Below, one piece after another: positions 6,735-15,620 of a stretch of 64,000 nt of DNA. The stretch spans positions 619,670-683,669 of the forward strand of contig FOZN01000003.1 in assembly GCA_900114805.1 (NCBI GenBank). Reading direction: 5' to 3'. The translations under genes and the position numbers were made by a program. The number at the start of each line of letters is the position of its first letter. Position 1 is the first letter of the stretch. The notes beneath the pieces are model-generated. The model saw only the letters and a program-made list of their open reading frames with translations. It was not told the origin of the DNA and did not search any database. The stretch comes from Agrococcus baldri (GTDB lineage Bacteria > Actinomycetota > Actinomycetes > Actinomycetales > Microbacteriaceae).

Positions 6735-8404
6735 CCATCCTCGACGCCGAGCAGTCGGCGCTCAACAGTCTTGTCACACCGAGCCGCCCGATGGGCGCCG
6801 TCGCCGTGACGTACCTCCGGGTCTCGACCAAGGAACAGGCCGAACGCGGCGGCACGGACGAGGGGTTCTCGATCCCCGCCCAGCGCGACGCGAACCATCG
6901 CAAGGCCGACGACCTGGGTGCGACCATCGTCGAGGAGTTCGTGGACGCAGGGGAGTCCGCCCGCAAGGCCGACCGGCCCGATCTCATGCGGATGATCAAG
7001 TACGTCACCAAGCACAAGGTGGACTACTGCATCGTGCACAAGGTCGACCGGCTCGCCCGGAACCGTGCCGACGACGTCGCGATCCACCTCGCCCTGCGGG
7101 ACGCGGGCGTGATGCTGGTGTCGGCGACGGAGAACATCGATGAGACCCCGTCGGGGATGCTGCTGCACGGGATCATGTCCACGATCGCGGAGTTCTACTC
7201 CCGCAACCTCGCCACGGAGACGGTGAAGGGCCTGTCGCAGAAGGCTGCCAGCGGCGGCACCGTCACCAAGGCGCCGCTCGGGTACCGCAACGTCGGCGTG
7301 CGCGACGAGTACGGGCGTGAGATCCGTACCGTCGAGGTCGATCAGGAGCGGGCGAAGCTGATCCGGTGGGCGTTCCAGGTGTATGCCTCTGGTGAGTGGT
7401 CGACCAATCAGCTCCACGCCGAACTCACCGCGCGAGGGCTGACTACGCCGCCGACGCCGCGGCGCCCGTCGAAACCGATCGGAAGGTCGTCGCTGCATCG
7501 CATCTTGACCAACCCGTACTACAAGGGCGATGTCACGTATCAGGGTGTGACGTACAAGGGAACACACGAAGCGCTTGTCCCGGCGGAGGTCTGGTACCAG
7601 GTGCAGACGGTGTTGAGCATGCACCGCTCGGCGGCTGACGCGACCCAGATTCATGACCACTACTTGAAGGGGACTGTGTTCTGCGGCCAGTGCGGGGCAC
7701 GGTTGCTGGTGTGCAACGCGAAGAACGCGCGCGGCAACATCTACCCGTACTTCGTGTGCGGAGCACGCCACTCCGGGCGTGGCGACTGCACGCGGCAGGC
7801 GATGCTCATCGAGGAAGTCGAGCGGCTCATCGAGCGGCACTACGAGACGGTGCAGATCACGAAGCAGACCCGGCAAGCGGTTGGTGCGAGGCTGCACGCG
7901 GCGTTCGACGAGCTGATGGCATCGGAGAGTGGTGCGCTTGCTGCGATGGCGACCGAACGCACCCGACTGGAAGACGAGCAGTTGCGCGTGCTCCAGGCGC
8001 ACTACGCCGGGGCGGTGCCGCTGGACTTGTTGAAGAAGGAGCAGGACCGGATCAGCGCTGCGTTGGAGACGATCGAGCACCGGATCACCGCCCATCACGG
8101 CGAGTACGCCGACGCGCGGGCGAACCTGGACGACTCGCTCGACCTGCTCGAACACGCCGCCGAGGTCTACGCCCGCTGCGACGACGCGAACCGGCGTCTG
8201 TGCAACCAGGCGTTCTTCACGGCGATCTACATCGACGAGGACAACGACGTGCGGGTCGGGTACGCGACACCGTTCGATGCGCTCACTGACCGGGAGCTGC
8301 AGAGCAACGCGCTGGCCTGGGCGGAGGGCGCCCGAAATGAGAGCGAGGTGCGAACCCCGACTGGTTCAACAGTCGAAAGTTCACACCTCGCACATCTGGG
8401 GTGA
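6731..8404 (+). CDS. Large serine recombinase
   Basis: Product of 557 aa. An N-terminal resolvase domain (about 24-170) has the nucleophile Ser32 in YLRVSTKEQ, Arg motifs DRLARNR and the E-helix region. A recombinase domain (about 185-300) follows, then a zinc ribbon with Cys318/Cys321 (FCGQCG) and Cys343/Cys353, and a coiled-coil-like helix (about 390-470). This is the large serine integrase layout used by phages and integrative elements for attP x attB recombination. Ribosome site GGAGA is upstream of ATG 6731. The last 8 nt overlap the CCA end of tRNA-His, so the gene lies exactly at the element's end. Very likely the integrase for this junction. Confidence 0.93.
   Translation: MTILDAEQSALNSLVTPSRPMGAVAVTYLRVSTKEQAERGGTDEGFSIPAQRDANHRKADDLGATIVEEFVDAGESARKADRPDLMRMIKYVTKHKVDYCIVHKVDRLARNRADDVAIHLALRDAGVMLVSATENIDETPSGMLLHGIMSTIAEFYSRNLATETVKGLSQKAASGGTVTKAPLGYRNVGVRDEYGREIRTVEVDQERAKLIRWAFQVYASGEWSTNQLHAELTARGLTTPPTPRRPSKPIGRSSLHRILTNPYYKGDVTYQGVTYKGTHEALVPAEVWYQVQTVLSMHRSAADATQIHDHYLKGTVFCGQCGARLLVCNAKNARGNIYPYFVCGARHSGRGDCTRQAMLIEEVERLIERHYETVQITKQTRQAVGARLHAAFDELMASESGALAAMATERTRLEDEQLRVLQAHYAGAVPLDLLKKEQDRISAALETIEHRITAHHGEYADARANLDDSLDLLEHAAEVYARCDDANRRLCNQAFFTAIYIDEDNDVRVGYATPFDALTDRELQSNALAWAEGARNESEVRTPTGSTVESSHLAHLG
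8343..8391. repeat. Nested inverted repeat in recombinase 3' end
   Basis: GCGAGGTGCGAA (8343-8354) and TTCACACCTCGC (8380-8391) are inverted with one mismatch, enclosing a shorter stem CGACT/AGTCG (8358-8362, 8371-8375). It sits 6 bp before the tRNA-His 3' end and inside the recombinase coding sequence. It could be an integrase-binding site at the junction or a terminator for converging transcripts; no T-rich tail is present. Confidence 0.5.
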
Positions 8405-8472
8405 GTAACGGGACTTGAACCCGCGACATCCGCCACCACAAGGCGGCGCTCTACCAACTGAGCTATACCCAC
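8397..8472 (-). tRNA. tRNA-His (GTG)
   Basis: On the minus strand 5'-GTGGGTA (8472-8466) pairs with TACTCAC (8407-8401). The D arm (AGCTCAGTTGGTAGAGC), the anticodon loop TTGTGGT with anticodon GTG, and the T arm (GGGTTCAAGTCCC) are all present. The template also encodes the G at position -1 (8473) that marks tRNA-His, and the 3' CCA (8399-8397). It is intact. Its CCA end overlaps the serine recombinase stop region, identifying it as the integration target. A TACACT box (8505-8500) is a plausible promoter. Confidence 0.95.
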
Positions 8473-8539
8473 CATGCGCGCGCAAGGCGCGACTAGGAAA
8501 GTGTACGACATCCAGCACCCGAATGCCGCATCGGCGGCC

Positions 8540-9163
8540 TCAGGTCGGCAGATGCTCGCCGAAGCCCTGCACTGCCTGCTCCGAGATCTGCTGCAGCTCC
8601 TCGCTCGAGCGACCGGGCGCATCCGTGAACACCGCCGCGCGGTAGTACCGCAGCTCGCGGATCGATTCGAGGATGTCGGCGAGCGCGCGATGGCCGCCGG
8701 CCTTCTCGGGGCTCTTGAAGTAGGCGCGCGGGAACCAGCGGCGCGAGAGCTCCTTGATGCTCGAGACGTCGATCGACCGGTAGTGCAGGAAGCCGTCGAG
8801 CGCCGGCATGTAGCGGGCCAGGAACATCCGGTCGGTGCCGATCGTGTTGCCGCCCACCGGCGCGGTGCGCTCCAGCGGCACGAAGCGCTGCACGTACTCG
8901 AGCACCTGCAGCTCGGCGTCGGCGAGGCTCACGCCGTTCGGCAGCTCGAGGTCGAGGCCGCTCGTCGCGTGCATCTGCCGCACGAAGTCGTTCATCTGCG
9001 CAAGCGCCGCGTCGGAGGGCTTGATCACCACCTGCAGGCCGGGGTCGAGCACCTCGAGCTCGAAGTCGGTGACGACGACCGCGATCTCCACGAGCTCATC
9101 GACCTGAGGGTCGAGGCCCGTCATCTCGCAGTCGATCCAGACGATCCGATCAGCAGCAGCCAC
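8540..9163 (-). CDS. orn: Oligoribonuclease
   Basis: Product of 207 aa, a DEDDh 3'-5' exoribonuclease that degrades 2-5 nt RNAs (and pGpG) to mononucleotides in the cytosol. Exo I motif is [10 protein letters not shown] (Asp11, Glu13); the middle motif region includes [20 protein letters not shown]; the C-terminal motif [14 protein letters not shown] carries the catalytic His and Asp. Length and layout match the family. It follows the HAD phosphatase gene on the same strand with a short gap and is probably co-transcribed. Confidence 0.95.
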   Translation of the reverse strand: MAAADRIVWIDCEMTGLDPQVDELVEIAVVVTDFELEVLDPGLQVVIKPSDAALAQMNDFVRQMHATSGLDLELPNGVSLADAELQVLEYVQRFVPLERTAPVGGNTIGTDRMFLARYMPALDGFLHYRSIDVSSIKELSRRWFPRAYFKSPEKAGGHRALADILESIRELRYYRAAVFTDAPGRSSEELQQISEQAVQGFGEHLPT

Positions 9164-9195
9164 GGCTCGAGTCTATGCGGGCGCTCCGCGGTCGC

Positions 9196-9837
9196 TCAGG
9201 CCAGCTGGGCGAAGAGCTGGTCGATGTCGACATCGGCCAGGGTGCCGAGCGTGCGCTCCGCGGGCACCGGCGACTCGGGCAGCTGCGTGGTGAGGAACCA
9301 CAGGCGCGCGCCGGCCGCCACCGCCGATCGCGCACCCGAGGACGAATCCTCGAAGGCGATGCAGGCGGATGCGTCGGCCCCGAGCCGCGCGATCGCCGTC
9401 GCGTAGGGGTCCGGGTCGGGCTTGGACCGCGCGACGTCGTCGGCGGTGACGGCGAACCGCAGGGCACCGGCGGGCGCGGCGTCCAGGAGCGCTGCGGCAT
9501 TCTCGCGCGTGGCATTGGTGATCAGCGCGGCCGGGATGCCGGCGGCCGCGACGCGATCGAGCAGCGCGAGGCTGCCCGGCAGCCACGGCACGTCCTCTCG
9601 CACGCCGTCGGCGACGGCGCTCGCGATGGTGGCGATGATCGCCGGCCGCTCCAGCGCCACGCCGCGCTCGCGCATCCGCTCCGCCCACTCGACCATCGGG
9701 CGCCCCGTGGTCCAGTGCGCGTCCGCGGTCGTCCACTCGATGCGGTGCTCGCGCGCGAACGCGCGCATCTGCTCGTGCCACATCGACTCGGAGTCGATGA
9801 GCGTGCCGTCCATGTCGAGCAGAAGTGCGCCGGTCAT
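9196..9837 (-). CDS. HAD-superfamily phosphatase / phosphomutase-like
   Basis: About 213 aa from ATG 9837; an in-frame ATG at 9897 gives 20 extra residues with no match to the family. HAD motif I is LLDMDGTLIDSE, motif II lies around ALITNATRE, motif III Lys is in RSKPDPDPYATAIARL and motif IV is CIAFEDSSSG. The helical cap between motifs I and II resembles beta-phosphoglucomutase-like enzymes, which act on small phosphorylated sugars or similar metabolites. Substrate not predictable. Upstream of orn on the same strand. Confidence 0.88.
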   Translation of the reverse strand: MTGALLLDMDGTLIDSESMWHEQMRAFAREHRIEWTTADAHWTTGRPMVEWAERMRERGVALERPAIIATIASAVADGVREDVPWLPGSLALLDRVAAAGIPAALITNATRENAAALLDAAPAGALRFAVTADDVARSKPDPDPYATAIARLGADASACIAFEDSSSGARSAVAAGARLWFLTTQLPESPVPAERTLGTLADVDIDQLFAQLA

Positions 9838-9957
9838 GCGCTCAGCCTGCCAGGTCGGCGAGCCGGCATCGCGCGCCGAGACCATCGGCGTCGGCACGCG
9901 CGGCAGCCGGCAGGCTGCGACGCGACCAGCCGCGCCTCCTCCGCGCAGTCGAGGAGG

Positions 9958-10030
9958 CGCCCCCGGCAGGAGTCGAACCTGCGACCAAGAGATTAGAAGG
10001 CTCCTGCTCTATCCGCTGAGCTACGGGGGC
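9958..10030 (-). tRNA. tRNA-Arg (TCT)
   Basis: Minus strand 5'-GCCCCCG pairs with CGGGGGC at the 3' end. The D arm AGCTCAGCGGATAGAGC, loop CTTCTAA with anticodon TCT, and T arm CAGGTTCGACTCCTG are clear. CCA is not encoded. TAGAAT (10055-10050) is a plausible -10 box. It decodes AGA/AGG, rare codons in such a GC-rich genome. Confidence 0.93.
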
Positions 10031-10078
10031 ATGCTGCGGTGCGCATCGATTCTACCGAGTTGCCCAGCGCGACGACCG

Positions 10079-10084
10079 TAGGCT
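10079..10084 (+). promoter_or_regulatory. -10 box, leaderless start of DedA gene
   Basis: TAGGCT followed by 6 nt and GTG 10091; no ribosome-binding site fits, so transcription probably begins at the start codon. Confidence 0.6.
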
Positions 10085-10090
10085 GTTCTG

Positions 10091-10765
10091 GTGCTCGCAT
10101 CCATCACACAGACCGCTGCCGACTCCGAAGGCCTCACCGGCGTCGCAGGCTGGGCCGTCGGCCTGATGGACGCGATCGGGGCGCCGGGCGCCGCCGTGGC
10201 GATCGCCGCAGAGAACCTGTTCCCGCCGATCCCGAGCGAGATCATCCTCCCGCTGGCCGGCTTCTCGGCCGCGCAGGGATCGTTCAGCATCGCCGAGGCG
10301 ATCATCTGGACCACGATCGGGTCGGTCGTCGGTGCGCTGGTGCTCTACCTGCTCGGTCGCTGGCTCGGCCACGACCGGCTCTCGCGCATCGCCGCGAAGA
10401 TGCCGCTGGTGCGAGCGAGCGACATCGACAAGACCACCGCCTGGTTCGCGAAGCACGGCTGGAAGACGGTGCTGTTCGGCCGCTTCCTGCCCATCTTCCG
10501 CAGCCTCATCTCCATCCCGGCAGGCATCGAGAAGATGCCGGTGCTGCTGTTCCTGGGGCTGACGGCGCTGGGCTCGGCGATCTGGAACACGATCTTCATC
10601 ATGATCGGCGTGACGCTGGGCATGAACTACCACGTGATCGAGCCCTACATGGAGTGGCTCCAGTGGTTCGTGATCGGCGCGGTGGTGCTCGTGCTGGTCA
10701 TCTGGGCGACGCGGCGGATGCTGCAGAACAAGGCAGAGGGCAAGCACCTGTTCCACGGCGAGTGA
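10091..10765 (+). CDS. DedA-family membrane protein
   Basis: Product of 224 aa in the SNARE-associated/VTT (DedA) family, thought to act as lipid-scrambling or envelope-maintenance transporters in the cytoplasmic membrane. The family signature is visible: ENLFPPIPSEIILPLAGF near the N-terminus and the GRFLPIFRSLISIPAG motif with conserved Arg and Gly/Pro residues around 135-150. Four to five hydrophobic segments are seen, the last at about 192-212. A second DedA-type protein is encoded at 23419-24081. Confidence 0.9.
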   Translation: MLASITQTAADSEGLTGVAGWAVGLMDAIGAPGAAVAIAAENLFPPIPSEIILPLAGFSAAQGSFSIAEAIIWTTIGSVVGALVLYLLGRWLGHDRLSRIAAKMPLVRASDIDKTTAWFAKHGWKTVLFGRFLPIFRSLISIPAGIEKMPVLLFLGLTALGSAIWNTIFIMIGVTLGMNYHVIEPYMEWLQWFVIGAVVLVLVIWATRRMLQNKAEGKHLFHGE

Positions 10766-10800
10766 GCTCCGCAGAATCTTCTCGGCGGATCGGGAATGCC

Positions 10801-10828
10801 ACGGGGCACCGCCCCGTTATTCAATTCT
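10801..10828 (+). terminator. Intrinsic terminator after DedA
   Basis: ACGGGGC-ACC-GCCCCGT (10801-10817) forms a 7-bp stem with a 3-nt loop, followed by an AT-rich tail TATTCAATTCT. It lies 36 nt after the DedA stop. Confidence 0.7.
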
Positions 10829-10862
10829 GAACGACTTCCGCATACCGAAAGGCATCGCTCCC

Positions 10863-11423
10863 ATGCTGCAGAACATCCCCGGCTACCAGCCCGGCACCTT
10901 CGTCATCGACGGCTCGCACTCCAACGTCACCTTCTCGGTGCGCCACATGATGGTCGCCAAGGTGCGCGGTGAGATCGAGGGCCTCGAGGGCACCATCGTG
11001 CTCGGCGAGAATCCCGAGGAGTCGTCGATCACGGCGACGATCGACCCGAGGACGATCAACACCAAGAACGCCGATCGCGACGCGCACCTGCGGTCGAACG
11101 ACTTCTTCGCCATCGAGGAGAACCCGGAGTGGACGTTCGTCTCCACCGGCGCGCACGTCGAGGGCGACGACCTCTACATCGACGGCGACCTGCAGCTGCG
11201 CGGCGTCACCAAGCCCGTCTCGCTGCTGGTCGAGTTCGGCGGCATCGGCCCGGACACCTGGGGCAACACCCGCGCCGGCGCGTCGGCCCGCACGCGCATC
11301 AAGCGCACCGACTTCGGCATCAGCTGGAACGTCGCGATCGAGACCGGCGGCGTCATGCTGTCCGACGACGTCGACGTGGAGATCGAGATCTCGGCCATCA
11401 AGCAGGTTCCTGCAACGGTCTGA
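10863..11423 (+). CDS. YceI-family protein
   Basis: Product of 186 aa with the YceI lipocalin-like pattern: FVIDGSHSNVTFSVRHMMVAKVRG at the start, then ITATIDPRTINTKNADRDAHLRSNDFF, LQLRGVTKPVSLLVEFGG and a final strand set. These beta-barrel proteins bind isoprenoid-type or other amphipathic lipids. There is no signal peptide, so it is probably cytosolic, as in most actinobacterial relatives. It is followed by a strong hairpin that ends the transcript. Confidence 0.92.
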   Translation: MLQNIPGYQPGTFVIDGSHSNVTFSVRHMMVAKVRGEIEGLEGTIVLGENPEESSITATIDPRTINTKNADRDAHLRSNDFFAIEENPEWTFVSTGAHVEGDDLYIDGDLQLRGVTKPVSLLVEFGGIGPDTWGNTRAGASARTRIKRTDFGISWNVAIETGGVMLSDDVDVEIEISAIKQVPATV

Positions 11424-11431
11424 TCCGCCTG

Positions 11432-11469
11432 CGAAGCGGGGCCCGGGCACCAGCCTCGGCCCCGCTTCG
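11432..11469. terminator. Hairpin between convergent genes
   Basis: CGAAGCGGGGCC (11432-11443) and GGCCCCGCTTCG (11458-11469) are perfect 12-bp arms with a 14-nt loop, placed between YceI (ending 11423) and the converging gene at 11511. It probably serves both directions. Confidence 0.75.
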
Positions 11470-11510
11470 TCGTCGGCGGGCGCAGCCGCATCCGCTCGTG
11501 CCGGGAAGGC

Positions 11511-11753
11511 TCAGGGGCCGGTGAAGCACGCGAGCGCGTCCTCCAGTGCCCAGCCGCGGCCGATGGGCAGCATGGTGGTGCCACCCGGCAGCAGCCGGCG
11601 GGCCTCGTAGGCAGCGCCGTCGACCCTGGCGATGTAGCCGAGGGCGAGACCGGATGCGCTGCTGACGCGCCAGAGGTCGTCGCGCACGCGCCGGGTCGCG
11701 ACGTGCGGGGCGTGCGGCGCCCTGCTGCGCTGGGTGCCGGTCATGATCGCCAT
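11511..11753 (-). CDS. Small hypothetical protein (80 aa)
   Basis: An 80-aa frame with normal GC3 bias. The central part looks structured (DLWRVSSASGLALGYIARV, then YEARRLLPGG, then ALEDALACF), a pattern seen in small actinobacterial proteins of unknown function. The N-terminus is basic. It converges on YceI and is divergent from msrA. No domain can be named. Confidence 0.55.
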   Translation of the reverse strand: MAIMTGTQRSRAPHAPHVATRRVRDDLWRVSSASGLALGYIARVDGAAYEARRLLPGGTTMLPIGRGWALEDALACFTGP

Positions 11754-11823
11754 GGGTGCTCCTCTCGGTCGTCTGCGACGCTACGACGGGCCGCCGACAT
11801 GCGGTGCGCACGGCGACGCGGGA

Positions 11824-11829
11824 TAGTCT
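11824..11829 (+). promoter_or_regulatory. -10 box, leaderless start of msrA
   Basis: TAGTCT, then 6 nt, then ATG 11836; transcription would start at or next to the ATG. Confidence 0.55.
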
Positions 11830-11835
11830 CGGAGC

Positions 11836-12360
11836 ATGCAGGAGATGGTGCTCGCCGGTGGTTGCTTCTGGTGCTTGGATGCCGCGTACCGCGTCGTCGA
11901 CGGCGTGGAGGAGGTCGTCTCCGGCTACACCGGCGGCACGGCGGTGGACCCGAGCTACGAGCTCGTCTGCACCGGCTCGACCGGGCACGCCGAGGCGGTG
12001 AAGGTCATCTACGACGAGACCCGGGTGCCGACCGAGGTGGTGCTCGACATGTTCTTCACCATGCACGACCCACGGCAGCTGAACCGCCAGGGCAACGACA
12101 TCGGCACGCAGTACCGCTCGGCGATGTTCTACCGCGATGCGGCCGAGCAGGAGCGCTTCGCCCGCGCGATCGACCGCGCGGGCGAGTGGTGGCCGGGGGA
12201 GCTGGTGACCGCCCTCGAGCCGCTGGGCGCGTTCTACCCTGCCGAGGAGCATCACCAGGACTTCTTCGCGAAGAACCCCACCCAGGGGTACTGCCTCGCG
12301 GTCGCCGCGCCCAAGGTGAACAAGATCCGTGCGGGCTTCGCCGACTACCTGCGCGTCTGA
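11836..12360 (+). CDS. msrA: Peptide methionine-S-sulfoxide reductase
   Basis: Product of 174 aa. The catalytic motif GGCFWC places the nucleophilic Cys at residue 10; downstream are the family segments VSGYTGG, YEQVCTG-like YELVCTG, TGHAEAVKV, FFTMHDPRQLNRQGNDIGTQYRS and the C-terminal HHQDFF. It reduces the S-epimer of methionine sulfoxide in proteins and free Met with thioredoxin as donor. A C-terminal resolving Cys occurs at GYCLAV. Repair enzyme, cytosolic, apparently monocistronic. Confidence 0.96.
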   Translation: MQEMVLAGGCFWCLDAAYRVVDGVEEVVSGYTGGTAVDPSYELVCTGSTGHAEAVKVIYDETRVPTEVVLDMFFTMHDPRQLNRQGNDIGTQYRSAMFYRDAAEQERFARAIDRAGEWWPGELVTALEPLGAFYPAEEHHQDFFAKNPTQGYCLAVAAPKVNKIRAGFADYLRV

Positions 12361-12422
12361 GTTGTCCACAGCCCGCTCGCGCGATCCGGCGGCCGGCGCG
12401 CGATGGGAGCATCCTCCGTGGC

Positions 12423-12902
12423 ATGAATGATGCAATCACTGTCGTCGGGTCGCTCGGAGCTGACCCGATCCTGAAGTCCGTCAACGGCGACCGCGTCGCC
12501 GAGTTCCGTCTGGCCTGCACGTCCCGCCGCAAGGAGGGGGAGGAGTGGGTGGACGGCCACACCAACTGGTATTCCATCGAGGCCTGGGGCAGGTTCGCCG
12601 AGCACGTGGCAGCGTCGCTGCGCAAGGGCGACATCGTGGTCCTGCTTGGCAAGCTCAAGATCGATCAGTGGGAGTCCGGTGACAAGCGCGGCACGAGCGT
12701 GAAGATCCGCGCCGAGCACGTCGGCCACTCGCTGCGAGTCGGTCCGTCGACCAAGGAGCGGCGCACGGCACCGCCCCAGGACCAGGACGATCCCGGCTAC
12801 CCGCAGGAGCGGCAGCATGACCTCGCGCTCGCTGGTGCCGGCCATTCCGTCGGGCAGTCGTCGTGGACCGATCCGGCGGCCTCGATCCACGACGCGGCAT
12901 AG
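12423..12902 (+). CDS. Single-stranded DNA-binding protein paralogue
   Basis: Product of 159 aa from ATG 12423. The OB fold is clear: ITVVGSLGADPILKSVNGDRVAEFRLACTSR, NWYSIEAWGRFAEHVAASLRKGDIVVLLGKLKI, SVKIRAEHVGHSL. The C-terminal 55 residues are Gln/Asp/Pro-rich and lack the acidic DDDIPF-like tip that recruits replication proteins, so this is probably the accessory SSB paralogue and not the main one (inference). Its TAG stop forms part of a TAGGCT box that likely serves the next gene. Confidence 0.85.
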   Translation: MNDAITVVGSLGADPILKSVNGDRVAEFRLACTSRRKEGEEWVDGHTNWYSIEAWGRFAEHVAASLRKGDIVVLLGKLKIDQWESGDKRGTSVKIRAEHVGHSLRVGPSTKERRTAPPQDQDDPGYPQERQHDLALAGAGHSVGQSSWTDPAASIHDAA

Positions 12903-12939
12903 GCTGAAGGCGTCCCTGTCCAGGAGCGAAGGAGGGCGT

Positions 12940-13404
12940 GTGCGTCCGTTCGCAGCACTCGCCCTGCTCGCGTCGCTCGTGCTCGCAGGCTGCTCGTCCG
13001 CACCGCTGACGCGCGGGCCTGGCACCGAGCCGACGACAGGGACGCCCGCAGCCTCGGCCGCGCCGAGAGGCACGGAGGCGCCGACCACGGACGCGCCCGC
13101 GCCGGAGGAGCCGGAGGCGGACGCCGAGCTGGACGCGTTCCGCGCGGCGATCGCCGGTGGGACGCACGCAGACCCCGGCGCGCTGGTGGCCGCCGTCGAG
13201 GCCGCGGGCTTCGATCGCTCGGCGATCGAGCGCACCCGCGAGATCGACTCGCTCGGGGCTCCCGTCACGTTCCTGGAGATCGCGGTCCGCGTCGAGGACG
13301 GCTGTCTGGTCGGCCAGGTCGGCGCCGGCGAGCCGCTCGCGCTGCGCACCGCTGCGCTCGGCGGCGGCGGGTGTCTGGTGGGTGACGTCATCCGCCTAGA
13401 CTGA
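12940..13404 (+). CDS. Putative lipoprotein
   Basis: Product of 154 aa from GTG 12940, chosen because GAAGGAGG lies 5 nt upstream. It has a short signal peptide with lipobox LVLAGC (Cys19 approx.), a Thr/Pro/Ala-rich low-complexity linker to about residue 60, and a small globular C-terminal domain (AFRAAIAGG, GDVIRLD end) containing two Cys that could pair. Predicted to be anchored outside the cytoplasmic membrane by diacylglycerol. No family recognised; the architecture resembles other DUF-type lipoproteins of Microbacteriaceae. Confidence 0.8.
   Translation: MRPFAALALLASLVLAGCSSAPLTRGPGTEPTTGTPAASAAPRGTEAPTTDAPAPEEPEADAELDAFRAAIAGGTHADPGALVAAVEAAGFDRSAIERTREIDSLGAPVTFLEIAVRVEDGCLVGQVGAGEPLALRTAALGGGGCLVGDVIRLD
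13397..13402 (+). promoter_or_regulatory. -10 box, leaderless start of ettA
   Basis: TAGACT, 6 nt, then ATG 13409. The box overlaps the end of the upstream lipoprotein gene. Confidence 0.6.
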
Positions 13405-13408
13405 GGGC

Positions 13409-15090
<1,682 letters not shown>

Positions 15091-15091
<1 letters not shown>

Positions 15092-15576
15092 TGCGCCTGC
15101 CCGTGCCCGTCCGCATCCGCTGGTCGGATCTGGACGCGTACGGGCACGTCAACAACGCCGCGCTGCTGACGCTGCTCGAGGAGGCCCGTGTCACGGCGTT
15201 CTGGGCGGGCGGGCCCGAGGGCTCGCCGACGACCGCGGTGATCGATGCGGGGCCCGGCGCGACGAGCCTCACCGTGATCGCGCGGCAGGAGGCCGAGTAC
15301 CTCGCGCAGATCCCGCATCACCGGCAGCCGATCATCGTCGACATGTGGATCGGCCGCATGGCCGGCGCCTCGATGGACGTATGCTACGAGGTGCGCTCGC
15401 CCGACGCCGCCACGGTCTACGCCCGCGCGCAGACGACCGTCGTGATGCTGGATGCCGTCACCGGCGCGCCACGGCGCCTCACGGTCGCCGAGCTGGCGGC
15501 CTGGGAGCCGTACCTGGAACCGCCGATCGCCTTCCGGCGCGGTTCGACGGGCCCGGCGGAGGCCGGCGCTCGATAG
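15091..15576 (+). CDS. Acyl-CoA thioesterase (hot-dog, 4HBT type)
   Basis: Product of 161 aa starting at ATG 15091, which shares its A with the ettA stop (TGATG). The 4HBT pattern RIRWSDLDAYGHVNNAALLTLLEEAR carries the catalytic Asp and the helix start HVNN. The following beta strands (VIARQEAEYLAQIPHHRQPIIVDMWIGRM; DVCYEVR; ARAQTTVVMLD) complete a single hot-dog domain. Likely hydrolyses medium or aromatic acyl-CoA in the cytosol; substrate unknown. Co-transcribed with ettA. Confidence 0.9.
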
Positions 15577-15620
15577 GCTGGGGCGAGCAATGTCGCCACC
15601 CCGAAGTCTGGAGCGCCACC

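Larger units (their letters stand above)
1..8404. mobile_element. Right-hand part of an integrated (ICE-like) element ending at tRNA-His
   Basis: Two site-specific recombination systems, a conjugative coupling ATPase, an SSB-like protein and a DUF4913 protein lie together, and the block stops where the serine recombinase stop codon enters the 3' end of tRNA-His. No housekeeping gene occurs before that point and only housekeeping genes follow. The left boundary is outside the window, so size, relaxase and the other attachment site are unknown. Calling it an integrative conjugative or mobilisable element is inference from the VirD4-like ATPase; no relaxase or VirB4-like gene is visible here. 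The block may be a composite of two elements, since both tyrosine and serine recombinases are present. Confidence 0.75.
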
